From: Echinicola strongylocentroti
Lineage (GTDB): Bacteria; Bacteroidota; Bacteroidia; Cytophagales; Cyclobacteriaceae
Length of the DNA stretch: 64,000 nucleotides
Direction: 5' to 3'
Assembly (NCBI RefSeq): GCF_003260975.1
Contig: NZ_CP030041.1
Location: forward strand, 2,837,001-2,901,000
The notes under the pieces were generated by a model. It saw nothing but the letters and a program-made list of their open reading frames with translations. It was not told the origin of the DNA and made no database searches. Positions 9,289-17,834 of the stretch are shown piece after piece (the stretch's first letter is position 1; every line of letters begins with the position of its first letter). A program made the translations under genes and the position numbers.

Positions 9289-9576
9289 ATGGGACTATTG
9301 GTAATGCTCATGACCTTCATGGTCATATAGAGCTGTAATACCAATGATGATGACCCAGACTTGATGGAAGTGAGGGAGATAGCTTGGAACAGCATTGACG
9401 AAGGAGAATTTGGTCGTGAATCGGTCATTAAGCCTTGGTAGGAAGCCGAAGTATAACCAAAGAGGGGGAGGTATGTAGTTACCTTCCATGCCAAGCAAGC
9501 CCCATTACTTGGCCCTATCATGGTGAATATCGATGTGGAAACGTTGGAAGTTACAGGTCATGCACTGAGGTATTGA
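9289..9576 (+). pseudogene. Decayed small lipoprotein gene with three in-frame stops
   Basis: Reading from the ATG at 9289 gives a 95-codon frame with a hydrophobic start (GLLVMLMTFMVI), then a stop at 9328-9330, then SCNTNDDDPDL, which looks like a lipobox Cys and an acidic linker. The frame continues as EIAWNSIDEGEFGRESV, has stops at 9439-9441 and 9454-9456, then reads YVVTFHAKQAPLLGP and VNIDVETLEVTGHALRY before a final TGA. The continuous protein-like reading across three stops indicates recent loss of function. The stops are TAG, TAG and TAA, each one C-to-T change from a Gln codon. The family is not recognised. The gene runs opposite to the surrounding cluster. Confidence 0.6.
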
Positions 9577-9596
9577 TAAGGAACCTCAAAATTGAT

Positions 9597-9638
9597 AAGA
9601 CAACGGAATGTCTACAACATTAGGCATTCCGTTGTCTT
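9597..9638. terminator. Probable bidirectional terminator hairpin
   Basis: Perfect 14-bp arms AAGACAACGGAATG (9597-9610) and CATTCCGTTGTCTT (9625-9638) with a 14-nt loop. An A-rich stretch lies on the left and TTTTTAA follows a few bases to the right, so it could serve both the decayed plus-strand gene and the lipocalin-like gene on the minus strand. Confidence 0.6.
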
Positions 9639-9660
9639 AACGTAGATTTTTAATGATAAA

Positions 9661-10170
9661 TCAATCTACTTTAATGAAAGTTTGAGGACCTATACAGATA
9701 CAGAAGGCATTGGGTGGACACACATCATTGCACGGCCCATAATCAAGGGTAAGCTCAGTGCCTTGATTGGTGATTTCAAAAGTGATTTCTCTTGGCTCAA
9801 CTGGTTCCGCAGGATCATAATCTACCAATTCTTCCATTGTACCGCACCCTGAAGGGTGATATAAATGTGCATAGCCTGACCCATCAAGAATCAATTTATC
9901 CCCCGATCTGGTATATGTCCCAGATGACATTCGATAATAACACGTCACTTCTCCACTTTCCGAATCACGACCCGTCACGCTATTTTCATAGGTGCCGTCT
10001 GCTTTGAAAATGAACGTTTCAACCGCATAATAATCTTCTCCTTCATTTTCCTCCTCATTGGAGTCTTCCCAAGTTCCCAGGACGGTATTGGGATTATTAT
10101 CTTCATCATCCTTACAGGACACAGATAAAACTAAAAGACAAGCAAAAAACAAATAGGATAATTTTTTCAT
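9661..10170 (-). CDS. Lipocalin-like lipoprotein
   Basis: A 169-residue lipoprotein (MKKLSYLFFACLLVLSVSC, lipobox SVSC) with an Asp/Asn-rich linker and then a small beta-barrel-like domain. VLGTWEDSNEEE, ETFIFKADGTYENSV and SGTYTRSGDKLILDGSG follow the W...F..DG.Y...G.Y...GD.L pattern of Bacteroidota lipocalin-like proteins. The C-terminus is unusual in having a Cys cluster (CNDVCPPNAFCICIG) that probably forms disulfides. Function unknown. The gene sits between the decayed gene and the repeat array, and is probably unrelated to polysaccharide synthesis. The ATG at 10170 was preferred to one nine codons upstream because the signal peptide begins there. Confidence 0.7.
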   Translation of the reverse strand: MKKLSYLFFACLLVLSVSCKDDEDNNPNTVLGTWEDSNEEENEGEDYYAVETFIFKADGTYENSVTGRDSESGEVTCYYRMSSGTYTRSGDKLILDGSGYAHLYHPSGCGTMEELVDYDPAEPVEPREITFEITNQGTELTLDYGPCNDVCPPNAFCICIGPQTFIKVD

Positions 10171-10285
10171 AGTGCTAAAGGTTAAAAGATGAAACATTAT
10201 ACTCCCTGTACAAAATAAGAAAGATAATGCTACAGGCCTTAGTGGTTTTATTTTGACTTTTTATTTTTTTGGTCAGCTTAGTAAT

Positions 10286-10520
10286 GTACCTACGGCACAT
10301 CGGCGACTTTTATTTTATTATTCAGTTACCAAGCTTTTCCACCTACGGCGGAAGGTTTGGCGGCAAGGTATTCTAAGGGGGAAATATATAGCAAACACCT
10401 TTAATAAGATGCCGCTCTTCAGTCAGTACCCTTTGTCCAATCACCCTTTTCCATGCCGCTAGGTATGAAAGCTTGGTAACATCATAGCAGTAAACTTATC
10501 CACATTTGTGCCGTAGGTAC
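10286..10520. repeat. Nested palindromic unit, copy 1 (downstream of transposase)
   Basis: Outer inverted repeats GTACCTACGGCACA (10286-10299) and TGTGCCGTAGGTAC (10507-10520) enclose inner inverted repeats GTTACCAAGCTT (10325-10336) and AAGCTTGGTAAC (10469-10480). Between the inner arms are CCTACGGCGGAAGG and ATGCCGCTAGGTATG. It ends 6 bp from the transposase stop codon. It closely matches copies at 11037, 11301, 11567 and 11833. Confidence 0.9.
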
Positions 10521-10526
10521 ATAACT

Positions 10527-10988
10527 TTACTCCAGTTCTTTAAAGACATACTGATCATCATATTCAACCTGGAACTTTGCTAACATCTCTTTATATTCTT
10601 CAAGAAAGGTCTTTTTTTGATGGTGCTTTTCCTGATTGAGGATGTAGTTTACCACAGCATCGGTCTGGGATTTTGAATATGAAAACGCACCATATCCATC
10701 TTGCCACCGAAACTTCCCTCTCACCAATAAATTTTTGTTTATCCACTCTGATGATTCACCTTTTACCAGTCTCATTAAGTCAGAAAGAGACTGAGTCGGC
10801 CGCATACCAAAAAAAACGTGAAGGTGATCAGGCATGCTGTTTATTGACAGTGTTTTGTGTCCTTGGTTATTGATGACCCCAATGATGTATTTATGGAGTC
10901 GTTCTTTCCATGATGGGTGGATCAAAGCTCTACGGTATTTCACTGCAAATACACATTGGATATGAATTTGTGTATAGGTATTAGGCAT
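10527..10988 (-). mobile_element. HUH (Y1) transposase, IS200/REP-associated type
   Basis: A 153-residue single-domain Y1 transposase, a DNA-cleaving and joining enzyme that acts on single-stranded hairpin ends. The HUH metal motif is in SMPDHLHVFFGM, the helical segment LSDLMRLVKGESSEWINK follows, and the catalytic Tyr is probably in VVNYILNQEKHHQKKTF, a segment typical of Bacteroidota IS200-like proteins. The start MPNTYTQIHI at 10988 was chosen because the 54 codons upstream in frame lie in repeat copy 2 and are not protein-like. The gene is flanked immediately by copy 1 and copy 2 of a palindromic unit, as in REP-associated tyrosine transposases (RAYTs) and IS200 elements. Whether it is still active is unknown. 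Confidence 0.88.
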
Positions 10989-11036
10989 TGGTTTGGGTTT
11001 ATAGTTATAAAGGTCCTTTACTTCCGGAAATGTATT

Positions 11037-11272
11037 GTACCTACGGCACAAACTAAAGATAAATGACCATTTGACAGTTACCAAGCTTTTCCACCTACGG
11101 CGGAAGGTTTGGCGGCAAGGTATTCTATGGGGGAAATGTACAGCAAACACCTTTAATAAGATGCCGTTCTTCAGCCATTACCCTTTGTCCAATCACCCTT
11201 TTTCATGCCGCTAGGTATGAAAGCTTGGTAACACGAGCTCTGCCAACTTATCCACACTTGTGCTGTAGGTAC
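11037..11272. repeat. Nested palindromic unit, copy 2 (upstream of transposase)
   Basis: Outer arms GTACCTACGGCACA (11037-11050) and TGTGCTGTAGGTAC (11259-11272); inner arms GTTACCAAGCTT (about 11077-11088) and AAGCTTGGTAAC (11221-11232). It begins 48 bp upstream of the transposase start and is followed by a 28-bp linker and copy 3. Confidence 0.9.
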
Positions 11273-11300
11273 AACACTATGCTCGAAGAATTGAAGTAAT

Positions 11301-11538
11301 CTACCTACGACACATCTGGTAGTATTTTTACGCTCTTCCCAATTACCAAGCCTGTCTACCTACGGCGGAAGGTTTGGCGGCAAGGTATTCTATAGGGGGA
11401 AATGTACAGCAAACACCTTTAATAAGATGCCGCTCTTCAGCCATTACCCTTTGTCCAACCACCCTTTTTCATGCCGTTAGGTATGAAAGCTTGGTAACAC
11501 GAGGCCTGTAGACTTATCCACACTTGTGCCAGAGACAC
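11301..11538. repeat. Nested palindromic unit, copy 3
   Basis: Same unit in the same orientation, starting CTACCTACGACACA. The left inner arm is degraded (ATTACCAAGCCTGTC) and the right outer arm has drifted to TGTGCCAGAGACAC. The 28-bp linkers before it (11273-11300) and after it (11539-11566) are nearly identical, beginning AACACTATGCTCG, so units 2-5 form a 266-bp tandem array. Confidence 0.88.
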
Positions 11539-11566
11539 AACACTATGCTCGTAGAATTGAAGTAAT

Positions 11567-11804
11567 CTACCTGCGACACATCTGGTAGTATTTTTACGCT
11601 CTTCCCTGTTACCAAGCTTTTCCACCTACGGCGGAAGGTTTGGCGGCAAGGTATTCTATGGGGGAAATGTACAGCAAACACCTTTAATAAGATGCCGTTC
11701 TTCAGCCATTACCCTTTGTCAAATCAACCTTTTTTCATGCCGCTAGGTATGAAAGCTTGGTAACACGAGCTCTGCCAACTTATCCACACTTGTGCCGGAG
11801 GTAC
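11567..11804. repeat. Nested palindromic unit, copy 4
   Basis: Same unit in the same orientation: left outer arm CTACCTGCGACACA, intact inner arms GTTACCAAGCTT and AAGCTTGGTAAC, right outer arm TGTGCCGGAGGTAC (11791-11804), then the 28-bp linker to copy 5. Confidence 0.88.
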
Positions 11805-11832
11805 AACACTATGCTCGAAGAATTGAAGTAAT

Positions 11833-12072
11833 CTACCTACGACACATCTGGTAGTATTTCTATCGCTCTTCCCTGTTACCAAGCCTGTCTACCTACGGCG
11901 GAAGGTTTGGCGGCAAGGTATTCTATGGGGGGGAAATATATAGCAAACACCTTTAATAAGATGCCGCTCTTCAGTCAGTACCCTTTGTCCAATCACCCTT
12001 TTCCATGCCGCTAGGTATGAAAGCTTGGTAACAAGAGCTCTGCCAACTTATCCACATTTGTGCCGTAGGTAC
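11833..12072. repeat. Nested palindromic unit, copy 5 (abuts glycosyltransferase end)
   Basis: Same unit: left outer arm CTACCTACGACACA (11833-11846), right outer arm TGTGCCGTAGGTAC (12059-12072). The following AACACTATGCTCG is the start of the 28-bp linker seen between other copies and is also the 3' end of the next gene on the minus strand, whose TAG stop is at 12077-12079. Confidence 0.88.
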
Positions 12073-12076
12073 AACA

Positions 12077-13207
12077 CTATGCTCGCAGTATCTTGCTAAA
12101 ACAAGCCTCCAAGTCCACTAAAAATCGCTTGCCACTAAAACGGGTAAGTCGTTGGTTCCCTTTTTGGATCAGCGTTTTGCGGAGGGTTGGGTCCTCTACG
12201 ACCCGCTGCATTTCTTCAGAAAAAGCCTTTGGTGAATTATCCACAGGACAGCTTACAGCATCACCACCCACTTCCATCAGTGCGCCTTGACGGGAAATGA
12301 TCACGGGAAGTTGGTAAGAAAAGGCCTCCAACACAGGCATCCCAAAGCCTTCATTGAGAGATGGGAAAATATAAGCAAAGGCATGCTGATAATACCTTTC
12401 CAAAACTTCACGGCTTACAAAGCCGGGCAAGACCACCTTTTCTTGTAAGCCAAGTTCCGCTATTTGGCTGAGGACATTATCATAATCATCCAGGTCCTTC
12501 CGAGGTCCCCGCTGCCCCACCAAAACGAGTTTAAAATCATCTTCCTCGGATGCTTTCAGAAAATAGCTATAAGCCCTAATAAGGGTAACCAGGTTCTTAC
12601 GCTTTTCCATTACCCCCACGTGAAGGAAGTAGCGAGAGTCAAGTAGGGAATGACTGGTAGGGGCTTTTGGTTTGGCAGCAATATTGGTAGCGGGATAGAC
12701 CACATGAATGGACCGATCTGGGAGGCCTAAATAGTGCTGGATCTGTTTTTTGGAATGCTCGGTGATGGTGACCACATGGGCATTTTTACGAAGTGAAAAA
12801 TCGAGCATTTTTAGGAAAAATCGTCGCCATACAGAATTGTAATGTGATGGGTTTTCCCAAAAAAAAGCATCGTGGAGCACCGATATCTTCGTCCCCCTTG
12901 CCCAGAGAGGGGAGAGGATATCAGGAGAAAACACCAGATCACTTCGGTACCAGTAACTTAGTAGCGGGAGCGAAACGATTTTCCTAAAAAAGTACAGAAA
13001 CTGGAAAAGTAGGTTTTTCCATTTTGGAGTCTTGCCCTTGAAGAAAGTGCTGGACTTAATGGAGGCAAAGCTAGGACTGACGATATAGTCATACTTCCCC
13101 GTTTTCCCGTTACCCTCAATGGCTTCAATCAGTGATTCGGTATAGGTCCGGATACCCGTCTGCGCAACATGAAGATAAAAGATGTCAACAAGGATCTTTT
13201 TTTTCAT
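12077..13207 (-). CDS. GT4-family glycosyltransferase
   Basis: A 376-residue GT-B enzyme similar to capsule and mannosyltransferase-like GT4 proteins. It opens ILVDIFYLHVAQTGIRTYTE, has HVVTITEHSKKQIQHYLGL in the linker and HVGVMEKRKNLVTLIRAY and GQRGPRKDL in the donor domain, and ends with the diagnostic FPSLNEGFGMPVLEAFSYQLPVI motif that contains the nucleotide-sugar binding Glu. It lies 9 bp downstream of the sulfotransferase gene and is probably cotranscribed with it. Its last codons and stop coincide with the sequence that recurs as the linker of the downstream repeat array. Confidence 0.9.
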   Translation of the reverse strand: MKKKILVDIFYLHVAQTGIRTYTESLIEAIEGNGKTGKYDYIVSPSFASIKSSTFFKGKTPKWKNLLFQFLYFFRKIVSLPLLSYWYRSDLVFSPDILSPLWARGTKISVLHDAFFWENPSHYNSVWRRFFLKMLDFSLRKNAHVVTITEHSKKQIQHYLGLPDRSIHVVYPATNIAAKPKAPTSHSLLDSRYFLHVGVMEKRKNLVTLIRAYSYFLKASEEDDFKLVLVGQRGPRKDLDDYDNVLSQIAELGLQEKVVLPGFVSREVLERYYQHAFAYIFPSLNEGFGMPVLEAFSYQLPVIISRQGALMEVGGDAVSCPVDNSPKAFSEEMQRVVEDPTLRKTLIQKGNQRLTRFSGKRFLVDLEACFSKILRA

Positions 13208-13216
13208 GGCGCCCCC

Positions 13217-14116
13217 TTATTGAAAAGAAATGGCAAACTCATTTTCCAATGCTGCCAAATTTTCTTTATAACACTCATTTAAAAAGACCACTGACTTTTC
13301 GTCTAAGATCAAATCCTCCCGGTATCCTTCCTTATGTGTATAGCTTTTCATGTGGTTTTTCAGGGTTTGCGGCATCATTGAAAGTAACTTTTGGGTGAAT
13401 TTATTGTCTTTCAAAATGTCAACGATCGGATATTTGGGAGAAATGGCTTGGTTATGTTGACCTTCTTTATCCAACTGTTGAAATGAATGAGGAGATACTT
13501 TGAGAAATTTATATAGATCTTCCATACCAGTGTGGATATCCTTCACAAAATCTTCAAACTTGATAAGCTTGATCTGTTCTGTTGGCAATACGTTATAATA
13601 ACGCATCACTTGATCATAATAAAAACCAAGTTCTACATACAAATGACTTTTATTCCAGCCTTTTTCATGATCTGGAAGTGAATAGTCGCGCTGCAAAGCT
13701 TCATAAAAAGGCATTCTTTTTTGGAAGCCAGCCTGTATGCCCATTTGAAAATGCGAAAAAGCCCGCTTAACGGGATCCCGTAATAGGATGATGATTTTAC
13801 TTTGAGGGTTATATTCCGCTATCTTTTTTGCTGCGCTGGGGTCCCAGAGGTACGAAGGGCTGGATTCACCTCTATATAGGTGGCTTTGACCGTCTTTAAA
13901 AAGGGCATGATAAGCTCCTTCTTCCTTGATAAGAGTAGTATGTTTTCTGGCCTTTTCGGAAGTATTGTCGTGAAGGAGGGTGCCTACCCCGCTAAAGTAA
14001 TGAGGTTCCTTCACATCGGACATCCATATTTCTGGATGATGATTTAGGTATTCATGAAGCGATGTAGTGCCACATTTAGCAGCTCCTACTACGAAGAGGT
14101 TTGCTTTATTCATCAT
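13217..14116 (-). CDS. Sulfotransferase (PAPS-dependent)
   Basis: A 299-residue sulfotransferase. The 5'-phosphosulfate-binding loop is FVVGAAKCGTTSLHEYL (residues about 8-24) and the 3'-phosphate motif is IIILLRDPVKRAFSHFQMG. The GESSPSYLWDP and LYVELGFYYDQV segments follow the heparan-sulfate/NodH-like family. It should move sulfate from PAPS to a sugar hydroxyl, so the exopolysaccharide is likely sulfated. It is joined end-to-start with the polymerase gene: the polymerase stop begins at 14117, directly next to this start. Substrate position unknown. Confidence 0.88.
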   Translation of the reverse strand: MMNKANLFVVGAAKCGTTSLHEYLNHHPEIWMSDVKEPHYFSGVGTLLHDNTSEKARKHTTLIKEEGAYHALFKDGQSHLYRGESSPSYLWDPSAAKKIAEYNPQSKIIILLRDPVKRAFSHFQMGIQAGFQKRMPFYEALQRDYSLPDHEKGWNKSHLYVELGFYYDQVMRYYNVLPTEQIKLIKFEDFVKDIHTGMEDLYKFLKVSPHSFQQLDKEGQHNQAISPKYPIVDILKDNKFTQKLLSMMPQTLKNHMKSYTHKEGYREDLILDEKSVVFLNECYKENLAALENEFAISFQ

Positions 14117-15514
14117 TTAAAGGGAGCTTGGAGAAAGCATGGTTTTTGGGACACATTGGTTATAGGTTTTGACGCTAAGGCCAATCATCCACCAACTTGT
14201 CCATGAGACAAACGCATAGAGCTCTGCGTTGGCCGTAAACAACGGTAATAGCAGGGCTACTTTAGTGGTAGCGGCAATGAATGCTATTCGTGCCAAATGT
14301 GTATCGTCAGCTTTTCTAAACGCTTGGACGGCAGTCCAGATACCTGCAAAGAGGATAGCGATGTACAACAACATACCTACTACGCCAAGTTGGACACCAA
14401 ATATCAAAAATTGATTTTCTCCACCGATTCGAAGCTCATCAGTGACGCCACCGGCATTTCCACTGGTAGCCAAGCCTGAGCCCAATGGAGCGGCCACCAT
14501 TTGGTCAATCGCTTCTAACCATGCCAAAACATGCCCTACACTGGAAGCGTTCTCGAACGTGATCGTATCTACAACAAAATAATAGAATTCATCAGAGGCA
14601 AAACCAATCACGTAAATGACAAAAGCCGAAAATAGCAACAGTCCAAATTTAATCAATCCATAAAGCCTGAAAATCAGCGCAATGAAACATAGCATTATAA
14701 AAAAAGAGCCAAATGAGGCCCTAGAAGCAGCAAAAGACAAACTCCCCATCGCCAAGAGCATCAATACGATGAATACCCAGGATTGCTGTCTCTTAGAAGT
14801 CAGGTAACCGATGAGACCTACCGAAAAACCAAACAAACAAGAACTGGCCAATTCTAACGGATCCGAAAAGAAGGAAGCCAATCTCATACCTCCTGCCTGC
14901 GTCTCAAAAGTCCAAGTGAGACCAAAGTTTCCCGATGGCTCCACATCATTGATGACCCTGTTATATTGGGCATAGCCAGTCATGTTTTGGAAATGAATAC
15001 CGGCTAATTTTTCTATGATATTCAGCCCAAAAGCCGAGAGGAATAGGACCAAGACAATCAAGAAAAGTGAACGGTATTCGCGATCACTTAAAGAGCTGTT
15101 TCTTCCTAAGAAGTAAACAAGTCCCATAACTAAAACATTCTTGAAATATTGGGCTTTAACCACAAAACTGGCGTCACCTATAGGAAGCACTAAAAAACCT
15201 ATGCACAAGACATAAAAGGCTAAAAAAAGTTTATCTACTAACTGGATCCTAAATGGGTAATCAAAGATATTTTGTTGAAATACAAGGTAGGATAAAATGG
15301 ATAGAAGTAGGATGAATTCCTTTAAATATTGAAAAATGCTGACAATAAAAGGTGAGCCAGTTGCTTGGAATACAATACTCAAAATAGAAATGTAGCAAGG
15401 AACGTATAGGACCAGAAAAAAGATCGCCCACTCCCATTTTCCCTTGAAGACGATTTGATAAACCGTGATCATCAGCAAGGGGATAACATATATCAGGACA
15501 AGTATAAATAGCAA
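14117..15514 (-). CDS. Wzy-type O-antigen/exopolysaccharide polymerase
   Basis: A 465-residue integral membrane protein with about 10-12 predicted transmembrane helices and a large extracytoplasmic loop (about residues 160-210). The segment FSDPLELASSCLFG followed later by APLGSGLATSGNAGG fits the O-antigen ligase/polymerase superfamily. Its position between a flippase, glycosyltransferases and a sulfotransferase supports a role as the periplasmic polymerase of lipid-linked repeat units in a Wzx/Wzy pathway. Polymerase rather than ligase is an inference from context, because these families are not separable by eye. Confidence 0.75.
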   Translation of the reverse strand: MLFILVLIYVIPLLMITVYQIVFKGKWEWAIFFLVLYVPCYISILSIVFQATGSPFIVSIFQYLKEFILLLSILSYLVFQQNIFDYPFRIQLVDKLFLAFYVLCIGFLVLPIGDASFVVKAQYFKNVLVMGLVYFLGRNSSLSDREYRSLFLIVLVLFLSAFGLNIIEKLAGIHFQNMTGYAQYNRVINDVEPSGNFGLTWTFETQAGGMRLASFFSDPLELASSCLFGFSVGLIGYLTSKRQQSWVFIVLMLLAMGSLSFAASRASFGSFFIMLCFIALIFRLYGLIKFGLLLFSAFVIYVIGFASDEFYYFVVDTITFENASSVGHVLAWLEAIDQMVAAPLGSGLATSGNAGGVTDELRIGGENQFLIFGVQLGVVGMLLYIAILFAGIWTAVQAFRKADDTHLARIAFIAATTKVALLLPLFTANAELYAFVSWTSWWMIGLSVKTYNQCVPKTMLSPSSL

Positions 15515-15534
15515 ACCAGGAGAGGATTATTTAA

Positions 15535-16443
15535 TTAACATTCCAATAAAAGGCCGTCTTTCACCCCTCTAAGCAAGGCGTGGAGTTTTTGTTTTCGAAG
15601 CCGGGCCAAGAAGTAAAGGCCAAATGTGCTCAGTTTGATCAATTGAATAGGCCAAGCCAGTAAGCAGTAGGGAAATCGGACATGATTCCTCAACTGGAAC
15701 AATTGATTTCGGGTATTGAGGTAATGGACTTTTGGGTTCAAGATCCCTTCAGTGTTTTTCTTTTTGGCTTTGGAGGAAGCCCCCGCCTCATGGTAGATAA
15801 TGGAGGAAGGCACCACTGCCAGCTGATAGCCTTTCTCACGCATCCTCAAGGACCAGTCCACATCCTCAAAATACGCAAAATAATGGTCGTTCAGCAATCC
15901 CACTTCTCTAATTACAGAAGACTTGACCAATAGACAGCAACCTGTAATCCAATCTGTTGGATAGAATGGAGCATGCAGTTTAGCTTTTCTAATCGATACT
16001 GAAGCACCTGTCCAAGGCCTGAATTTACCACCGGCATTCCAGATGACAGATCGGTCATGTAAATAATACATCATTGGCTGGACAGCTCCTAGGTCGGGGG
16101 TATGTTCAAGCGCATCGATGAGTTTTTTTAGAAAAGAAGGAGTTACTTCTGTATCATTGTTTAGCAGCATGATATAACCGTATCCTTGATCCAAAGCATA
16201 ATTGATCCCTACATTATTTCCTCCTGTAAAGCCCAAGTTCTTTTCATTGACGAGGTAATCCGGTTCGGGAAAGTCTTTCTCAAGTTTTATTACTGAACCA
16301 TCCGTTGATGCATTGTCCACCAAAATAACGTCATATGAAGCTCCTTCCACAGCCCGCAAAGAATGCAGACAGTTTCTGGTGTGCTCATAGCCGTTCCAGT
16401 TAAGAACGATGATAGCTACCGAAGAACCGCTGATAGAAGCCAT
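15535..16443 (-). CDS. GT2-family glycosyltransferase (rhamnosyltransferase-like)
   Basis: A 302-residue GT-A inverting glycosyltransferase. VAIIVLNWNGYEHTRNCL and VILVDNASTDGS form the nucleotide-binding start, LLNNDTEV is the DxD-type metal motif, and FEDVDWSLRMREKGY supplies the ED.D catalytic-region motif of the WcaA/rhamnosyltransferase group. A C-terminal amphipathic or hydrophobic segment (LLAWPIQLIKLSTFGLYFL) may attach it to the membrane. Its start overlaps the end of the flippase gene by 44 bp, so the two are translationally linked. Confidence 0.9.
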   Translation of the reverse strand: MASISGSSVAIIVLNWNGYEHTRNCLHSLRAVEGASYDVILVDNASTDGSVIKLEKDFPEPDYLVNEKNLGFTGGNNVGINYALDQGYGYIMLLNNDTEVTPSFLKKLIDALEHTPDLGAVQPMMYYLHDRSVIWNAGGKFRPWTGASVSIRKAKLHAPFYPTDWITGCCLLVKSSVIREVGLLNDHYFAYFEDVDWSLRMREKGYQLAVVPSSIIYHEAGASSKAKKKNTEGILNPKVHYLNTRNQLFQLRNHVRFPYCLLAWPIQLIKLSTFGLYFLARLRKQKLHALLRGVKDGLLLEC

Positions 16444-17716
16444 TAAATAATTTAGGGGAATACTTTCTTACTTGAAATGAACAGGTAGCAAATATGACCA
16501 GTTCTGTAAAGACTAAAGCTAGGGCCAGCCCTTTTCCGCCCATCCACATGGTCAGCAAAGGTGCCGTGATAAGCATAAACAAACAGTATATCCAAGAACT
16601 GTTAAAAAGCAGCTTTTTTTGATCAGTTACTAAGATCATTATCATGTTGGCGATATTGATCGTGGCAAGGAAGGGAACAAAGACCAATATTCTCAGAAAT
16701 TCGACAGAATCAATTATCACAGTGCCTGACAGCAGCTTGATGATAAGTGGAGCTAGATTAAATATCACTACGGTAATCAACACCACCCCTATTAGGATCA
16801 CCCGATATACCTTTAGTAAAAAGTGTATAAAGGCCTCCTGATCTTGATGGTACAATTTGCTAGCATTGGGAAATACCGCTCCTATAGTCATGGAGGGAAG
16901 CAATCTCAGTACCATGGAGACCCTTTCGGCCAAACTATACATCCCCAAAATTTCTGCTGATGCAAAAAAACTCAGTACCACCAACCCTCCACTTACCGAA
17001 ATATGGCTGGCAAAGCTTGACAGGAAAAGATACAGATTGGTTTTCCATGAAGAGATAATTTTAGTAAATGCAGAAAAGCGGAACTTAATATCCAAGAAAA
17101 CAGCAAGATAGAATAATACACAAAGGTTTATACTCAGACCTGCTCCCCCAAAAAAGAAGTTGACCCACTTGGCATCAGCAGGCTCATGGATAAATAGCAC
17201 AATCCCTGTAAGGTAGAGTAGCTTGCTGAAGACGTTGGCCACCGAGACAAGCTTCATTTTTTCCATTCCCTGAAAAAACCAAACTGGTAAAGTAGCTTCA
17301 GAAAAGAGCATGAGCAAAGAATACGTCAAAATCACCTGATACGCTGCAAACATCCCCAACCCCTTAACGGCAATCAGCAGCACTAAGGCTGCTGAAACCG
17401 CCAGCACCAACTTGCTGGAGATGGTATTCGATAAGATGTCCGAAAGTTTCCTTTTATTTTTTTGGTTGAGTGCTACCTGTTTTGGTGCGCTCAGGTTATA
17501 GCCAAACCCCACAAATACATTGGTAATCAAAATAACTGACAATGCCAGACTGACCAACCCAAACTGATCCACACCAATGGACTGGATCAGGAGTGGCATT
17601 ACGATCAGGGTAATAAGAATGTTAGATGACTGGATGATCAGTAAAAAAATAAAGTTCTGAACAGACTTATGCCGGATCAATTGGGGCAGGGTTACTGATA
17701 TAAGTTTTTCGATCAT
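16400..17716 (-). CDS. Wzx-type polysaccharide flippase
   Basis: A 438-residue MOP-superfamily membrane protein with roughly 12-14 transmembrane helices; the opening FIFLLIIQSSNILITLIVMPLL and the basic linker APKQVALNQKNKRKL are typical of Wzx translocases that flip undecaprenyl-linked repeat units to the periplasmic face. It overlaps the downstream GT2 gene by 44 bp. A family-A repeat separates it from the upstream chain-length gene, which could break or attenuate the transcript. Confidence 0.85.
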   Translation of the reverse strand: MIEKLISVTLPQLIRHKSVQNFIFLLIIQSSNILITLIVMPLLIQSIGVDQFGLVSLALSVILITNVFVGFGYNLSAPKQVALNQKNKRKLSDILSNTISSKLVLAVSAALVLLIAVKGLGMFAAYQVILTYSLLMLFSEATLPVWFFQGMEKMKLVSVANVFSKLLYLTGIVLFIHEPADAKWVNFFFGGAGLSINLCVLFYLAVFLDIKFRFSAFTKIISSWKTNLYLFLSSFASHISVSGGLVVLSFFASAEILGMYSLAERVSMVLRLLPSMTIGAVFPNASKLYHQDQEAFIHFLLKVYRVILIGVVLITVVIFNLAPLIIKLLSGTVIIDSVEFLRILVFVPFLATINIANMIMILVTDQKKLLFNSSWIYCLFMLITAPLLTMWMGGKGLALALVFTELVIFATCSFQVRKYSPKLFNGFYQRFFGSYHRS

Positions 17717-17834
17717 CCTTGAAAGGATTAAAATGTTGAAAGGTTTACAATCACGCAGATTACAAATCCATTTCTAGCGCATTCATGATTTCGTCCTTCG
17801 TTACGCTTAGCACAGGCATCAAGAACAGCTTAAG

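Noticed and set aside
10989..11150. N-terminal extension of the transposase frame
   Set aside because: The extra 54 codons lie in palindromic repeat copy 2 and read as Arg/Phe/Trp-rich nonsense; the conserved Y1 domain begins at MPNTYTQIHI.
10286..12072. CRISPR-like regular repeats
   Set aside because: The repeat unit is about 238 bp with 28-bp nearly identical linkers. CRISPR has short repeats and unique spacers; here the spacers are the same and there are no cas genes.
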